A DNA stretch of 64,000 nt from Nemertoderma westbladi (GCA_032718475.1 JAUCBJ010001096.1:35871-99870); one strand, 5' to 3'. Positions 1 through 12,700 are shown, counted from the stretch's first letter. Made by a program: numbers and translations. The notes: generated by a model from the letters alone, not told the origin.

Positions 1-3000
1 ATAACTATTTTTCACTTTCACAGTTGTATGGCTATTCCGTATGCAATAACTAACTTTCACTTTCACAGTTTTATGGCTATTCCGTATGCAATAACTAACT
101 TTCACTTTCACAGTTGTATGGCTATTCCGTATGCAATAACTAACTTTCACTTTCACAGTTGTATGGCTATTCCGTATGCAATAACTAACTTTCACTTTCA
201 CAGTTGTATGGCTATTCCGTATGCAATAACTAACTTTCACTTTTACAGTAGTAAGGCTATTCCGTATGCAATAACTAACTTTCACTTTCACAGTTGTATG
301 GCTATTCCGTATGCAATAACTAACTTTCACTTTCACAGTTGTATGGCTATTCCGTATGCAATAACTAACTTTCACTTTCACAGTTGTATGGCTATTCCGT
401 ATGCAATAACTAACTTTCACTTTCACAGTTATATGGCTATTCCGTATGCAATAACTATTTTTCTCTTTCACAGTTGTAAGGCTATTCCGTATGCAATAAC
501 TAACTTTCACTTTCACAGTTGTAAGGCTATTCCGTATGCAATAACTAACTTTCACTTTCACAGTTGTATGGCTATTCCGTATGCAATAACTAACTTTCAC
601 TTTCACAGTTGTATGGGTATTCCGTATGCAATAACTATTTTTCTCTTTCACAGTTGTAAGGCTATTCCGTATGCAATAACTAACTTTCACTTTCACAGTT
701 GTATGGCTATTCCGTATGCAATAACTAACTTTCACTTTCACAGTTGTATGGCTATTCCGTATGCAATAACTAACTTTCACTTTTACAGTAGTAAGGCTAT
801 TCCGTATGCAATAACTAACTTTCACTTTCACAGTTGTATGGCTATTCCGTATGCAATAACTAACTTTCACTTTCACAGTTGTATGGCTATTCCGTATGCA
901 ATAACTAACTTTCACTTTCACAGTTGTATGGCTATTCCGTATGCAATAACTAACTTTCACTTTCACAGTTGTATGGCTATTCCGTATGCAATAACTAACT
1001 TTCACTTTCACAGTTATATGGCTATTCCGTATGCAATAACTATTTTTCTCTTTCACAGTTGTAAGGCTATTCCGTATGCAATAACTAACTTTCACTTTCA
1101 CAGTTGTATGGCTATTCCGTATGCAATAACTAACTTTCACTTTCACAGTTGTATGGCTATTCCGTATGCAATAACTAACTTTCACTTTTACAGTAGTAAG
1201 GCTATTCCGTATGCAATAACTAACTTTCACTTTCACAGTTGTATGGCTATTCCGTATGCAATAACTAACTTTCACTTTCACAGTTGTATGGCTATTCCGT
1301 ATGCAATAACTAACTTTCACTTTCACAGTTGTATGGCTATTCCGTATGCAATAACTAACTTTCACTTTCACAGTTGTATGGCTATTCCGTATGCAATAAC
1401 TAACTTTCACTTTCACAGTTGTATGGCTATTCCGTATGCAATAACTAACTTTCACTTTCACAGTTGTATGGCTATTCCGTATGCAATAACTAACTTTCAC
1501 TTTCACAGTTATATGGCTATTCCGTATGCAATAACTATTTTTCTCTTTCACAGTTGTAAGGCTATTCCGTATGCAATAACTAACTTTTACTTTCACAGTT
1601 GTATGGCTATTCCGTATGCAATAACTAACTTTCACTTTCACAGTTATATGGCTATTCCGTATGCAATAACTAACTTTCACTTTCAGAGTTGTATGTATGG
1701 CTATTCCGTATGCAATAACTAACTTTCACTTTCACAGTTGTATGGCTATTCCGTATGCAATAACTAACTTTCACTTTCACAGTTGTAAGGCTATTCCGTA
1801 TGCAATAACTAACTTTCACTTTCACAGTTGTATGGCTATTCCGTATGCAATAACTATTTTTCTCTTTCACAGTTGTATGGCTATTCCGTATGCAATAACT
1901 ATTTTTATCTTTCACAGTTGTATGGCTATTCCGTATGCAATAACTAACTTTCACTTTCACAGTTGTATGGCTATTCCGTATGCAATAACTAACTTTCACT
2001 TTCAGAGTTGTATGTATGGCTATTCCGTATGCAATAACTAACTTTCACTTTCACAGTTGTATGGCTATTCCGTATGCTATAACTAACTTTCACTTTCAGA
2101 GTTGTATGTATGGCTATTCCGTATGCAATAACTAACTTTCACTTTCAGAGTTGTATGTATGGCTATTCCGTATGCAATAACTAACTTTCACTTTCACAGT
2201 TGTATGGCTATTCCGTATGCAATAACTAACTTTCACTTTCACAGTTGTATGGCTATTCCGTATGCAATAACTAACTTTCACTTTCAGAGTTGTATGTATG
2301 GCTATTCCGTATGCAATAACTAACTTTCACTTTCACAGTTGTATGGCTATTCCGTATGCAATAACTAACTTTCACTTTCAGAGTTGTATGTATGGCTATT
2401 CCGTATGCAATAACTAACTTTCACTTTCAGAGTTGTATGTATGGCTATTCCGTATGCAATAACTAACTTTCACTTTCACAGTTGTATGGCTATTCCGTAT
2501 GCAATAACTAACTTTCACTTTCACAGTTGTATGGCTATTCCGTATGCAATAACTAACTTTCACTTTCACAGTTGTATGGCTATTCCGTATGCAATAACTA
2601 ACTTTCACTTTCACAGTTGTATGGCTATTCCGTATGCAATAACTAACTTTCACTTTCACAGTTGTATGGCTATTCCGTATGCAATAACTAACTTTCACTT
2701 TCACAGTTGTATGTATGGCTATTCCGTATGCAATAACTAACTTTCACTTTCACAGTTGTATGTATGGCTATTCCGTATGCAATAACTAACTTTCTCTTTC
2801 ACAGTTGTATGGCTATTCCGTATGCAATAACTAACTTTCACTTTCACAGTTGTATGGCTATTCCGTATGCAATAACTAACTTTCACTTTCACAGTTGTAT
2901 GGCTATTCCGTATGCAATAACTAACTTTCACTTTCACAGTTGTATGGCTATTCCGTATGCAATAACTAACTTTCACTTTCACAGTTATATGGCTATTCCG

Positions 3001-6000
3001 TATGCAATAACTAACTTTCACTTTCACAGTTGTATGGCTATTCCGTATGCAATAACTAACTTTCACTTTCACAGTTGTATGGCTATTCCGTATGCAATAA
3101 CTAACTTTCACTTTCACAGTTGTATGGCTATTCCGTATGCAATAACTAACTTTCACTTTCACAGTTATATGGCTATTCCGTATGCAATAACTAACTTTCA
3201 CTTTCACAGTTGTATGGCTATTCCGTATGCAATAACTAACTTTCACTTTCACAGTTGTATGGCTATTCCGTATGCAATAACTAACTTTCACTTTCACAGT
3301 TGTATGGCTATTCCGTATGCAATAACTAACTTTCACTTTCACAGTTATATGGCTATTCCGTATGCAATAACTAACTTTCACTTTCACAGTTGTATGGCTA
3401 TTCCGTATGCAATAACTAACTTTCACTTTCACAGTTGTATGGCTATTCCGTATGCAATAACTAACTTTCACTTTCACAGTTGTATGGCTATTCCGTATGC
3501 AATAACTAACTTTCACTTTCACAGTTGTATGGCTATTCCGTATGCAATAACTAACTTTCACTTTCACAGTTGTATGGCTATTCCGTATGCAATAACTAAC
3601 TTTCACTTTCACAGTTGTATGGCTATTCCGTATGCAATAACTAACTTTCACTTTCACAGTTGTATGGCTATTCCGTATGCAATAACTAACTTTCACTTTC
3701 ACAGTTGTATGGCTATTCCGTATGCAATAACTAACTTTCACTTTCACAGTTGTATGGCTATTCCGTATGCAATAACTAACTTTCACTTTCACAGTTGTAT
3801 GGCTATTCCGTATGCAATAACTAACTTTCACTTTCACAGTTGTATGGCTATTCCGTATGCAATAACTAACTTTCACTTTCACAGTTGTATGGCTATTCCG
3901 TATGCAATAACTAACTTTCACTTTCACAGTTGTATGGCTATTCCGTATGCAATAACTAACTTTCACTTTCACAGTTGTATGGCTATTCCGTATGCAATAA
4001 CTAACTTTCACTTTCACAGTTGATATGGCTATTCCGTATGCAATAACTAACTTTCACTTTCACAGTTGTATGGCTATTCCGTATGCAATAACTAACTTTC
4101 ACTTTCACAGTTGTATGGCTATTCCGTATGCAATAACTAACTTTCACTTTCACAGTTATATGGCTATTCCGTATGCAATAACTAACTTTCACTTTCACAG
4201 TTGTATGGCTATTCCGTATGCAATAACTAACTTTCACTTTCACAGTTATATGGCTATTCCGTATGCAATAACTAACTTTCACTTTCACAGTTGTATGGCT
4301 ATTCCGTATGCAATAACTAACTTTCACTTTCACAGTTATATGGCTATTCCGTATGCAATAACTAACTTTCACTTTCACAGTTATATGGCTATTCCGTATG
4401 CAATAACTAACTTTCACTTTCACAGTTGTATGGCTATTCCGTATGCAATAACTAACTTTCACTTTCACAGTTATATGGCTATTCCGTATGCAATAACTAA
4501 CTTTCACTTTCACAGTTGTATGGCTATTCCGTATGCAATAACTAACTTTCACTTTCACAGTTATATGGCTATTCCGTATGCAATAACTAACTTTCACTTT
4601 CACAGTTGTATGGCTATTCCGTATGCAATAACTATCTTTCTCTTTCACAGTTGTATGGCTATTCCGTATGCAATAACTAACTTTCACTTTCACAGTTATA
4701 TGGCTATTCCGTATGCAATAACTAACTTTCACTTTCACAGTTGTATGGCTATTCCGTATGCAATAACTAACTTTCACTTTCACAGTTGATATGGCTATTC
4801 CGTATGCAATAACTAACTTTCACTTTCACAGTTGTATGGCTATTCCGTATGCAATAACTAACTTTCACTTTCACAGTTGTATGGCTATTCCGTATGCAAT
4901 AACTAACTTTCACTTTCACAGTTGTATGGCTATTCCGTATGCAATAACTATTTTTCTCTTTCACAGTTGTATGGCTATTCCGTATGCAATAACTAACTTT
5001 CACTTTCACAGTTGTATGGCTATTCCGTATGCAATAACTAACTTTCACTTTCACAGTTGTATGGCTATTCCGTATGCAATAACTAACTTTCACTTTCACA
5101 GTTGTATGGCTATTCCGTATGCAATAACTAACTTTCACTTTCACAGTTGTATGGCTATTCCGTATGCAATAACTAACTTTCACTTTCACAGTTGTATGGC
5201 TATTCCGTATGCAATAACTAACTTTCACTTTCACAGTTGTATGGCTATTCCGTATGCAATAACTATCTTTCTCTTTCACAGTTGTAAGGCTATTCCGTAT
5301 GCAATAACTAACTTTCACTTTCACAGTTGTATGGCTATTCCGTATGCAATAACTAACTTTCACTTTCACAGTTGTATGGCTATTCCGTATGCAATAACTA
5401 ACTTTCACTTTCACAGTTGTATGGCTATTCCGTATGCAATAACTAACTTTCACTTTCACAGTTGTATGGCTATTCCGTATGCAATAACTAACTTTCACTT
5501 TCACAGTTGTATGGCTATTCCGTATGCAATAACTAACTTTCACTTTCACAGTTGTATGGCTATTCCGTATGCAATAACTAACTTTCACTTTCACAGTTGT
5601 ATGGCTATTCCGTATGCAATAACTAACTTTCACTTTCACAGTTGTATGGCTATTCCGTATGCAATAACTAACTTTCTCTTTCACAGTTGTATGGCTATTC
5701 CGTATGCAATAACTAACTTTCACTTTCACAGTTGTATGGCTATTCCGTATGCAATAACTAACTTTCACTTTCACAGTTGTATGGCTATTCCGTATGCAAT
5801 AACTAACTTTCACTTTCACAGTTGTATGGCTATTCCGTATGCAATAACTAACTTTCACTTTCACAGTTGTATGGCTATTCCGTATGCAATAACTAACTTT
5901 CACTTTCACAGTTGTATGGCTATTCCGTATGCAATAACTAACTTTCACTTTCACAGTTGTATGGCTATTCCGTATGCAATAACTAACTTTCACTTTCACA

Positions 6001-7600
6001 GTTGTATGGCTATTCCGTATGCAATAACTAACTTTCACTTTCACAGTTGTATGGCTATTCCGTATGCAATAACTAACTTTCTCTTTCACAGTTGTATGGC
6101 TATTCCGTATGCAATAACTAACTTTCACTTTCACAGTTGTATGGCTATTCCGTATGCAATAACTAACTTTCACTTTCACAGTTGTATGGCTATTCCGTAT
6201 GCAATAACTAACTTTCACTTTCACAGTTGTATGGCTATTCCGTATGCAATAACTAACTTTCACTTTCACAGTTGTATGGCTATTCCGTATGCAATAACTA
6301 ACTTTCACTTTCACAGTTGTATGGCTATTCCGTATGCAATAACTAACTTTCACTTTCACAGTTGTATGGCTATTCCGTATGCAATAACTAACTTTCACTT
6401 TCACAGTTGTATGGCTATTCCGTATGCAATAACTAACTTTCACTTTCACAGTTGTATGGCTATTCCGTATGCAATAACTAACTTTCACTTTCACAGTTGT
6501 ATGGCTATTCCGTATGCAATAACTAACTTTCACTTTCACAGTTGTATGGCTATTCCGTATGCAATAACTAACTTTCACTTTCACAGTTGTATGGCTATTC
6601 CGTATGCAATAACTATTTTTCACTTTCACAGTTGTATGGCTATTCCGTATGCAATAACTATTTTTCTCTTTCACAGTTGTAAGGCTATTCCGTATGCAAT
6701 AACTAACTTTCACTTTCACAGTTGTATGGCTATTCCGTATGCAATAACTAACTTTCACTTTCACAGTTGTATGGCTATTCCGTATGCAATAACTAACTTT
6801 CACTTTCACAGTTGTATGGCTATTCCGTATGCAATAACTATTTTTCTCTTTCACAGTTGTATGGCTATTCCGTATGCAATAACTAACTTTCACTTTCACA
6901 GTTGTATGGCTATTCCGTATGCAATAACTAACTTTCACTTTCACAGTTGTATGGCTATTCCGTATGCAATAACTAACTTTCACTTTCACAGTTGTATGGC
7001 TATTCCGTATGCAATAACTAACTTTCACTTTCACAGTTGTATGGCTATTCCGTATGCAATAACTAACTTTCACTTTCACAGTTGTATGGCTATTCCGTAT
7101 GCAATAACTAACTTTCACTTTCACAGTTGTATGGCTATTCCGTATGCAATAACTAACTTTCACTTTCACAGTTGTATGGCTATTCCGTATGCAATAACTA
7201 ACTTTCACTTTCACAGTTGTATGGCTATTCCGTATGCAATAACTAACTTTCACTTTCACAGTTGTATGGCTATTCCGTATGCAATAACTAACTTTCACTT
7301 TCACAGTTGTATGGCTATTCCGTATGCAATAACTAACTTTCACTTTCACAGTTGTATGGCTATTCTGTATGCAATAACTAACTTTCACTTTCACAGTTGT
7401 ATGGCTATTCCGTATGCAATAACTAACTTTCACTTTCACAGTTGTATGGCTATTCCGTATGTAATAACTAACTTTCACTTTCACAGTTGTATGGCTATTC
7501 CGTATGCAATAACTAACTTTCACTTTCACAGTTGTATGGCTATTCCGTATGCAATAACTAACATTCACTTTCACAGTTGTATGGCTATTCCGTATGTAAT
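1..7600. repeat. 45-bp tandem satellite, about 169 copies
   Basis: The unit is 45 bp, contains GGCTATTCCGTATGCAATAA followed by CTAACTTTCACTTTCACAG, and runs from the left edge to about 7600, where it breaks off into unique DNA. Most units are identical or differ by one or two bases. Because 45 is divisible by 3 and neither strand has a stop in one frame, very long open frames run on both strands (15-residue repeats). Nine 49-bp units carry an extra GTAT (about 1690, 2005, 2100, 2150, 2290, 2383, 2430, 2708, 2757) and two units carry an extra base (about 4020, 4786). These break the frame without disturbing the array, so the DNA and not a protein is being maintained. The array continues off the left edge. 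Confidence 0.97.
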
Positions 7601-7808
7601 TAGTACACTACTACGGCCTTCGTCCAGTGGATACCTTCCCCCCTGCTCTCATTGGCTGTTGGCCCACTTCACGCCTCTCACCTCTGTGGGAGTGCTTCCC
7701 CCCCCCCCCCCCCCCCGCTGCTGTCACTTTCCTCATCCCGGAGGTTTAACCTCTGACCTCCCTTTGTGTGGCCCTTCGGGTTTTGTTGTCCCCGTTTATT
7801 GGGTGTGT

Positions 7809-7841
7809 GATACGAGGTTAATTGGGGATTAACCTCGTATC
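7809..7841. other. Perfect 14-bp stem with 5-nt loop, overlapping a second stem
   Basis: GATACGAGGTTAAT (7809-7822) is exactly complementary in inverted order to ATTAACCTCGTATC (7828-7841), with TGGGG as loop. ATTGGGGAT (7821-7829) also pairs exactly with ATCCCCAAT (7839-7847), so two mutually exclusive hairpins share the same bases. The function is unknown. Confidence 0.8.
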
Positions 7842-8072
7842 CCCAATATTGCTTAAAGGCGCCACTTCCCAACTTTATGGGGTGGTAGGCAGAGTTGAAT
7901 CCGCTCACAGTCGGATAAACAGAGTACAAACAATACGAACTTCAGGTCATTAATTATAAATCATATTAATGATATAACGTACATCAATACGACCAATAAC
8001 GCAGTACCAGTAACTGTTCCAGAATCTATAATAATAAGTGAATTGTTGTGGGGCGAGTGACGCGGTGAATCA

Positions 8073-8129
8073 AATATACAATGTAAATATGGAGAGCATT
8101 ATCATATTGTCCCATTTACATTGTATATT
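8073..8129. other. Perfect 16-bp inverted repeat with 25-nt loop
   Basis: AATATACAATGTAAAT (8073-8088) is the exact reverse complement of ATTTACATTGTATATT (8114-8129). The structure is the size of a small hairpin precursor or a miniature transposon footprint. No mature RNA can be identified from the sequence alone. Confidence 0.75.
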
Positions 8130-8374
8130 CCAGAATCTGGCTACTTTAAGATTTTGCTGCTTGATTGCAACATGAACAATGTCTAGATAAAATATCAAGC
8201 TCGAAGCTCGCAATGTTATAATTTACCATTTCCTTATTCAGTCGTGTTTGGACTATTGATAACTTCCAGACTCTGATTCCAAGGTTCCACCTTGGTGTCA
8301 TTGTTTGGTTGCATTGAATTCACATCTCCCACATAATAAATATAATTACAATACAAACACATTTTTTTCTTTAG

Positions 8375-9001
8375 ACAAACCATATTGGATTCACAATGAC
8401 ACCACAGAGCGAACTGTTATAGGAGTTTTTGGGACGGAGGTTAATCTAACATGTACAATGGAAAGTTATCCAGCTGTTATTGAATCGAGTGTCTATTGGA
8501 TTAGTGGAGTTGACGTAAATAAGAAGCTGCCCGATGGTGATAAATATAGAACATCAGTTGTAGTGGAGAACTCTGAGTATAAAAGTACAGCTGTTTTAAG
8601 GCTAACTATATATAATGTAACGAGAGAAGATCTTAATACAACCTACTTTGGGAGGGTTGGAAATGGTATCCCTCGCAGTAATACTGAGGTTGAATGTGAC
8701 GTTAGGTTGGAACCTATAGGACCTCCACATATGCCGACTGGAGTTAAAGTAGAAGCTGTTGACTCTTCTAGTGTAAAAGTTAGTTGGACACCGGGATTCA
8801 ATGGTGGAACTAATCAATGGTTTAGAGTTGAGTACACCAACAGTAACGGTACAAGTGTTACTAAAACATCGGGAATTACATATGATTCTTACATAATCGT
8901 CCCAGACTTACCCAATGAACGTCATTATTTCGCCGTGGTGGCCTGTAATCAGTTCGGTTGTCAGGATCCAACTCCTGTAATAGAAGGTGAACCAGCATCA
9001 G
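8375..9001 (+). CDS. Ig + FN3 exon of a cell-adhesion-type protein
   Basis: This is one internal exon of 627 bp. The acceptor is TTTTTTTCTTTAG at 8374 and the donor is CAG|GTAAGA at 9002. Both borders are phase 1, the usual phase for swappable extracellular modules. The first half reads as an Ig domain: VNLTC, then VYWISG as the core Trp, then LTIYNVTREDLNTTYFGR. The usual Tyr-x-Cys of strand F is Tyr-Phe-Gly, so the second conserved Cys is missing. The second half is a fibronectin type III domain with VKVSWTPGFNGG, FRVEYTN and the closing YFAVVACNQFG. The order and the PGFNGG motif recall nephrin-like adhesion proteins. Two N-glycosylation sequons (NVT, NTT) lie near its middle, with others elsewhere. 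Neighbouring exons were not found within several kb on either side (satellite to the left, LINEs to the right), so it may be an isolated exon of a large gene or a relic. The frame is intact. Confidence 0.75.
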
Positions 9002-9325
9002 GTAAGATATAATATGTTAACTTTTATACAATCTTGTGTTGAACAAAGTATATTTTTTTTTGCATAATAATAAAAAAAAAACATACATTATTTAATTTGC
9101 TTGATATTGATTGGTCTGTCAAAAATGTATTTCGTTCACCTTAAGATTATATTCAAGAGACCGGATCATGCTGAACATGGTTGCTTAAAATGCGTTACTA
9201 TCACTTTATTTTATCATGTTACTCTTATACCTATAGAATAACCTGTCTGGTCTGTTACTGAAACCGTGTCATTTGAGAGAGATTAATGTTGAACTGTAAC
9301 AAAACTGATACATGGTGTGAACACT
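9002..9325. other. AT-rich intron-like DNA, no gene seen
   Basis: This begins with the GTAAGA donor of the Ig/FN3 exon. It holds short A and T runs and no recognisable coding or repeat feature before the LINE-X fragment. Confidence 0.6.
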
Positions 9326-9416
9326 TCGACAGTCCCCAGATAATGTCTGAACGTATAAAGCATAAGCTCTAAGGATGGTATACTTAAGCATGTGAATAAC
9401 TTCTGCTACCTGGGAT
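9326..9416 (+). pseudogene. LINE-X fragment (post-RT region)
   Basis: This short stretch is collinear with 14086-14180 and 45828-45920. The shared part encodes the segment ending in CYLGSWIRKS, downstream of the reverse transcriptase of a non-LTR retrotransposon, here called LINE-X. It has stop codons and no further LINE-X sequence on either side. It leads directly into a 17-bp tandem repeat grown from its own sequence. Confidence 0.65.
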
Positions 9417-9536
9417 CATGGATCCGGAAGTCTCATGGATCCGGAAGTCTCATGGATCCGGAAGTCTCATGGATCCGGAAGTCTCATGGATCCGGAAGTC
9501 TCTTGGATCCGGAAGTCTCATGGATCCGAAAGATCT
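9417..9536 (+). repeat. 17-bp minisatellite, 7 copies, born inside LINE-X
   Basis: The unit CATGGATCCGGAAGTCT is repeated seven times, with one CTTGGATCC variant and a diverged last copy. The unit occurs once in the third LINE-X copy, around 45915-45933, so it is an expansion of LINE coding DNA. Since 17 is not a multiple of 3, the three frames rotate through the copies. Confidence 0.9.
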
Positions 9537-9747
9537 CAAAGAAGCCGGTGCAGAATATGAGAAGATATTTATTCGACGAGACACCCATCCAGCGGTACGG
9601 AAAGAAAAGTCCCGGTTATTCGAATCGCTAAAAGCAGAGAAGGCAAAACCTGAAAATCAGGGAAAAGAAATACGAATCGACTGGAAACAGAGAGGCTTAC
9701 TCGTCGACGGTAAGTTTGTTGATAAGTATAACCCGCGGTTTTTATAA
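9537..9747 (+). pseudogene. LINE ORF1 C-terminal fragment
   Basis: About 70 codons encode a basic, helix-prone tail with RRDTHPAVRKEKSRLFESLK and DKYNPRF. This matches the end of LINE ORF1 proteins, which typically have a (R/K)DTHP..RKE..RL motif followed by IRxD and WNP-type endings. It stops 8 bp before the ORF2 start, the compact spacing of a bicistronic LINE. The N-terminal part is absent: the element was 5' truncated or its front end was replaced by the LINE-X minisatellite. The apparent start codon lies in the minisatellite and is not a native start. Confidence 0.6.
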
Positions 9748-9755
9748 AAACTGAG

Positions 9756-12700
9756 ATGGAAAACTCGATATCTGTATTGTGCTGTAATATTAATGGAATT
9801 GGAGGTAAATTTGAATCTAAAGTTTTTACTGACATTTTGTACGATTATGATATTATTGCGGTAACAGAACTTAAAACCCAGCACCAAGTAGGACTTCCTG
9901 GTTATGTATTTACTTGCAGTCAACGAATCCCAGGAGAATCACGCCGCGGTGGAACCGGTGTATTTATCCGATCAGTTCTATGGGAGGGGGTAAGTGATAT
10001 AACTGTATATAAAGACCAAGTGTGGTTTTCATTTATTTTCGATAGGGACATTAGATACGGTGCAATATATATTACACCCACTGACTCTCAATTTTTTACG
10101 CTCGATTCCTTTGCACATATTAGTGAACAGTGCCATTTATTTAACAAACTTGTCATATTTGGAGATTTTAATGCTAGGATGAATGATTTAAATTTATTTA
10201 GTGACAACTTGTTGAAACATGGTACCACCTTAACATACTCAGGAAATGTTGATAATAAGTTAAATGCAAACGGCCGTGAATTAAAACAGCTATGCCAACT
10301 ACATAATTTAAAACCTTTGAATCATGCAATTTTAACAGGCAATAGCTTCAACAGCAGCCTCACATTTAGACAGGGCACGAACTGGGTATCCCAAGTTGAT
10401 TGGGTGATCTGCTCAGCCGAGTTGTTGCAGCATTTTACATATTTAAATTTCCTACAGAATCTAGATTGCACTAATCATGCCGGTTTATCTTTTGAGTTAA
10501 AAATTAAACCCCTTGATGTGTCAAGTCTAGTAGCACGCTCATCACAATTAGGTATTTCTGTACAACCATTAATACCAAATAATAAGCCAAAACTGCACTA
10601 TAACTCGATCAACCACGAATTGTTCAAACACCGGCTTAGCAACATACCCAGGCCACAAAGCGGTGACAACATGCACTCAGTAATAACAACAACCCTAACA
10701 AATCTAGCTATACAATCGAAAACTCAAAAGAAACCACACGTCATGCCTATTAACCGCAGTACACACGAAAGGAACTCAAATAATAGATGGAAGTGGTTAG
10801 TCAATAAAGTCGACCTGAAAACTATTTGGAATGCAATAGATTGGAATGGGTCTATTTGCTATAACTCTCAACTTATCTCAAAAAAATACTCAGAAAGCCC
10901 TTCTAGTGAGCAATTCGCCGCTTATTTCAAGCAGCTGTTATCTTCTCAGGAACATGCACAATCTATCACAGATGTAATTAACAACGAAATAAAGTCAATA
11001 GAAATCTTTATTCCAATTCTAGACAGCGATATAAACCCGAACGAAGTTTCAATCTACTTAGCGAAATTTAAAGCTTCAAAATCGGCAGGAATAGATGGTC
11101 TACCTCCAGGAATCCTCAAATTATTAAGCGATGACTGGCTAATTGCAGTTACTTTATGCTTTAACGATGTTTTCTCTGGTAAGGTCCCATACCCCACAGA
11201 TTGGTCCACTTCCCTGATGTTTACGATTTTTAAGAAAGGAATTAAGTCACTACCAGTGAATTATCGGGGAATTTCGGTCGCTCCGGCCTTGTCTAAATTG
11301 TACGACTCCGTCCTTACTGAGCGTTTTAATTTATGGTCGAAACCGTCTCAATATCAGGCAGGCGCACAGAAGGGACGAGGCTGTACTGAACAGATATTGT
11401 GTGTTCGTTTGGCAATCGATATTGCCATCAAAACAAAGCGATAGTTATTCATTGCCTTCATCGACTACGAGAAGGCCTATGACAAAGTTGACAGGATAGT
11501 CTTACTCAGGAAATTGAAACAGATGGGTTGTGGCAGAAGGTTTCTTATGGCTTTATCAGTATCAATGCAGGAAACTATAAATGTAATAGGCAACACAACG
11601 TTTGAGAGTACGGGCGGTGTAGGACAGGGTAAGCCTTCCAGCTGTCCACTATTTTGTACACACATAGACCCTACAATTACAAAAATGGATCGTTTAGGAA
11701 AGGACAGTTGGCTAGATTCTCTTCATGGAACATTATTAATGGATGACACATGTGTATTGGCTACCTCCCGAGCAAAGTTAACTGATAAACTTAACATCCT
11801 TAAAGATGTATGCGATGAAATTGGAATGACTTTACATCCTAAAAAGTCGAAATTTCTGACCTCATCCACTCTCAATAGCGACAGAATCCCCATCTTGATA
11901 GGGAACATCACAATCTCAATTGTATCCTCATATGTCTATTTGGGATCTTTAATATCAATTCACCCCGTAGCGGTTCAAATTGATGACGAAATTAAGATGC
12001 GTATTGGTAACTGCCACAATTTCACTTCATTCCTCGGCAAAAACTGCGACGCTCCCTTTACCGTGAAGAAGTCAGTATGGCAGGCTGCTCTCCAATCTTC
12101 GCTATTATACGGATGCGAAACATGGTTATGTAATAACATCAAACGAATTGTTTCAGTGTTTTACAGAACGCTTAAACAACTACTCTCAGTTCGATTAACA
12201 ACACCAAATGATCTCGTCCTTATTGAAACTGGCACTGAACATGTCAAGAGTATCATTAAGAATCGGCAGTTAAAGTTCCTGAGGTCATTGTCCTCACGGC
12301 CTGGATATAAAGACAGTTATCATAACTACATTATGAACGAAGCTACATCAGTAAACTCACCAATGGGAAAATACGCCAAAGAGCTATTAGATACGGGTCA
12401 TGTCATGTCGGAACTCCAAGCTGCAAAAGATCGAACTCTTACAGCCATAATGACAAGGTGTGTGAATTATGTGGCATACAACCCAACTCAGAAACCCCAC
12501 GATTTATACTCTGACCCTAATGTACCCGAGTGGGAGAGAATCTCATTTTCAAGGATCAGATTGAGTTCCTATCGGCTACCAATGGAGATATTCCGATGGT
12601 CTCGGATTCCGAGAGAGAATCGTAAATGCTTATGTGGTTCTACCCAATCAGATCATCACATATTCTTTGTCTGCCCACTAACCGAAAGTATTCGCTTGGA

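Larger units (their letters stand above)
7601..8374. other. Unique non-coding stretch after the satellite
   Basis: No gene is recognised. The stretch begins with pyrimidine-rich DNA, a poly-C run near 7693-7714 and GC-richer sequence, then becomes AT-rich. It contains two perfect inverted repeats, listed separately. Its last part, ending in a T-rich tract and TTTAG at 8374, is the end of the intron upstream of the Ig/FN3 exon. Confidence 0.6.

Noticed and set aside
28-7832. Very long open frames (up to about 1,000 codons) on both strands of the 45-bp satellite
   Set aside because: They exist because 45 is a multiple of 3 and the unit has no stop in one frame per strand. Insertions of 1 and 4 bases break the frames while the array continues, and overlapping opposite frames are equally long.
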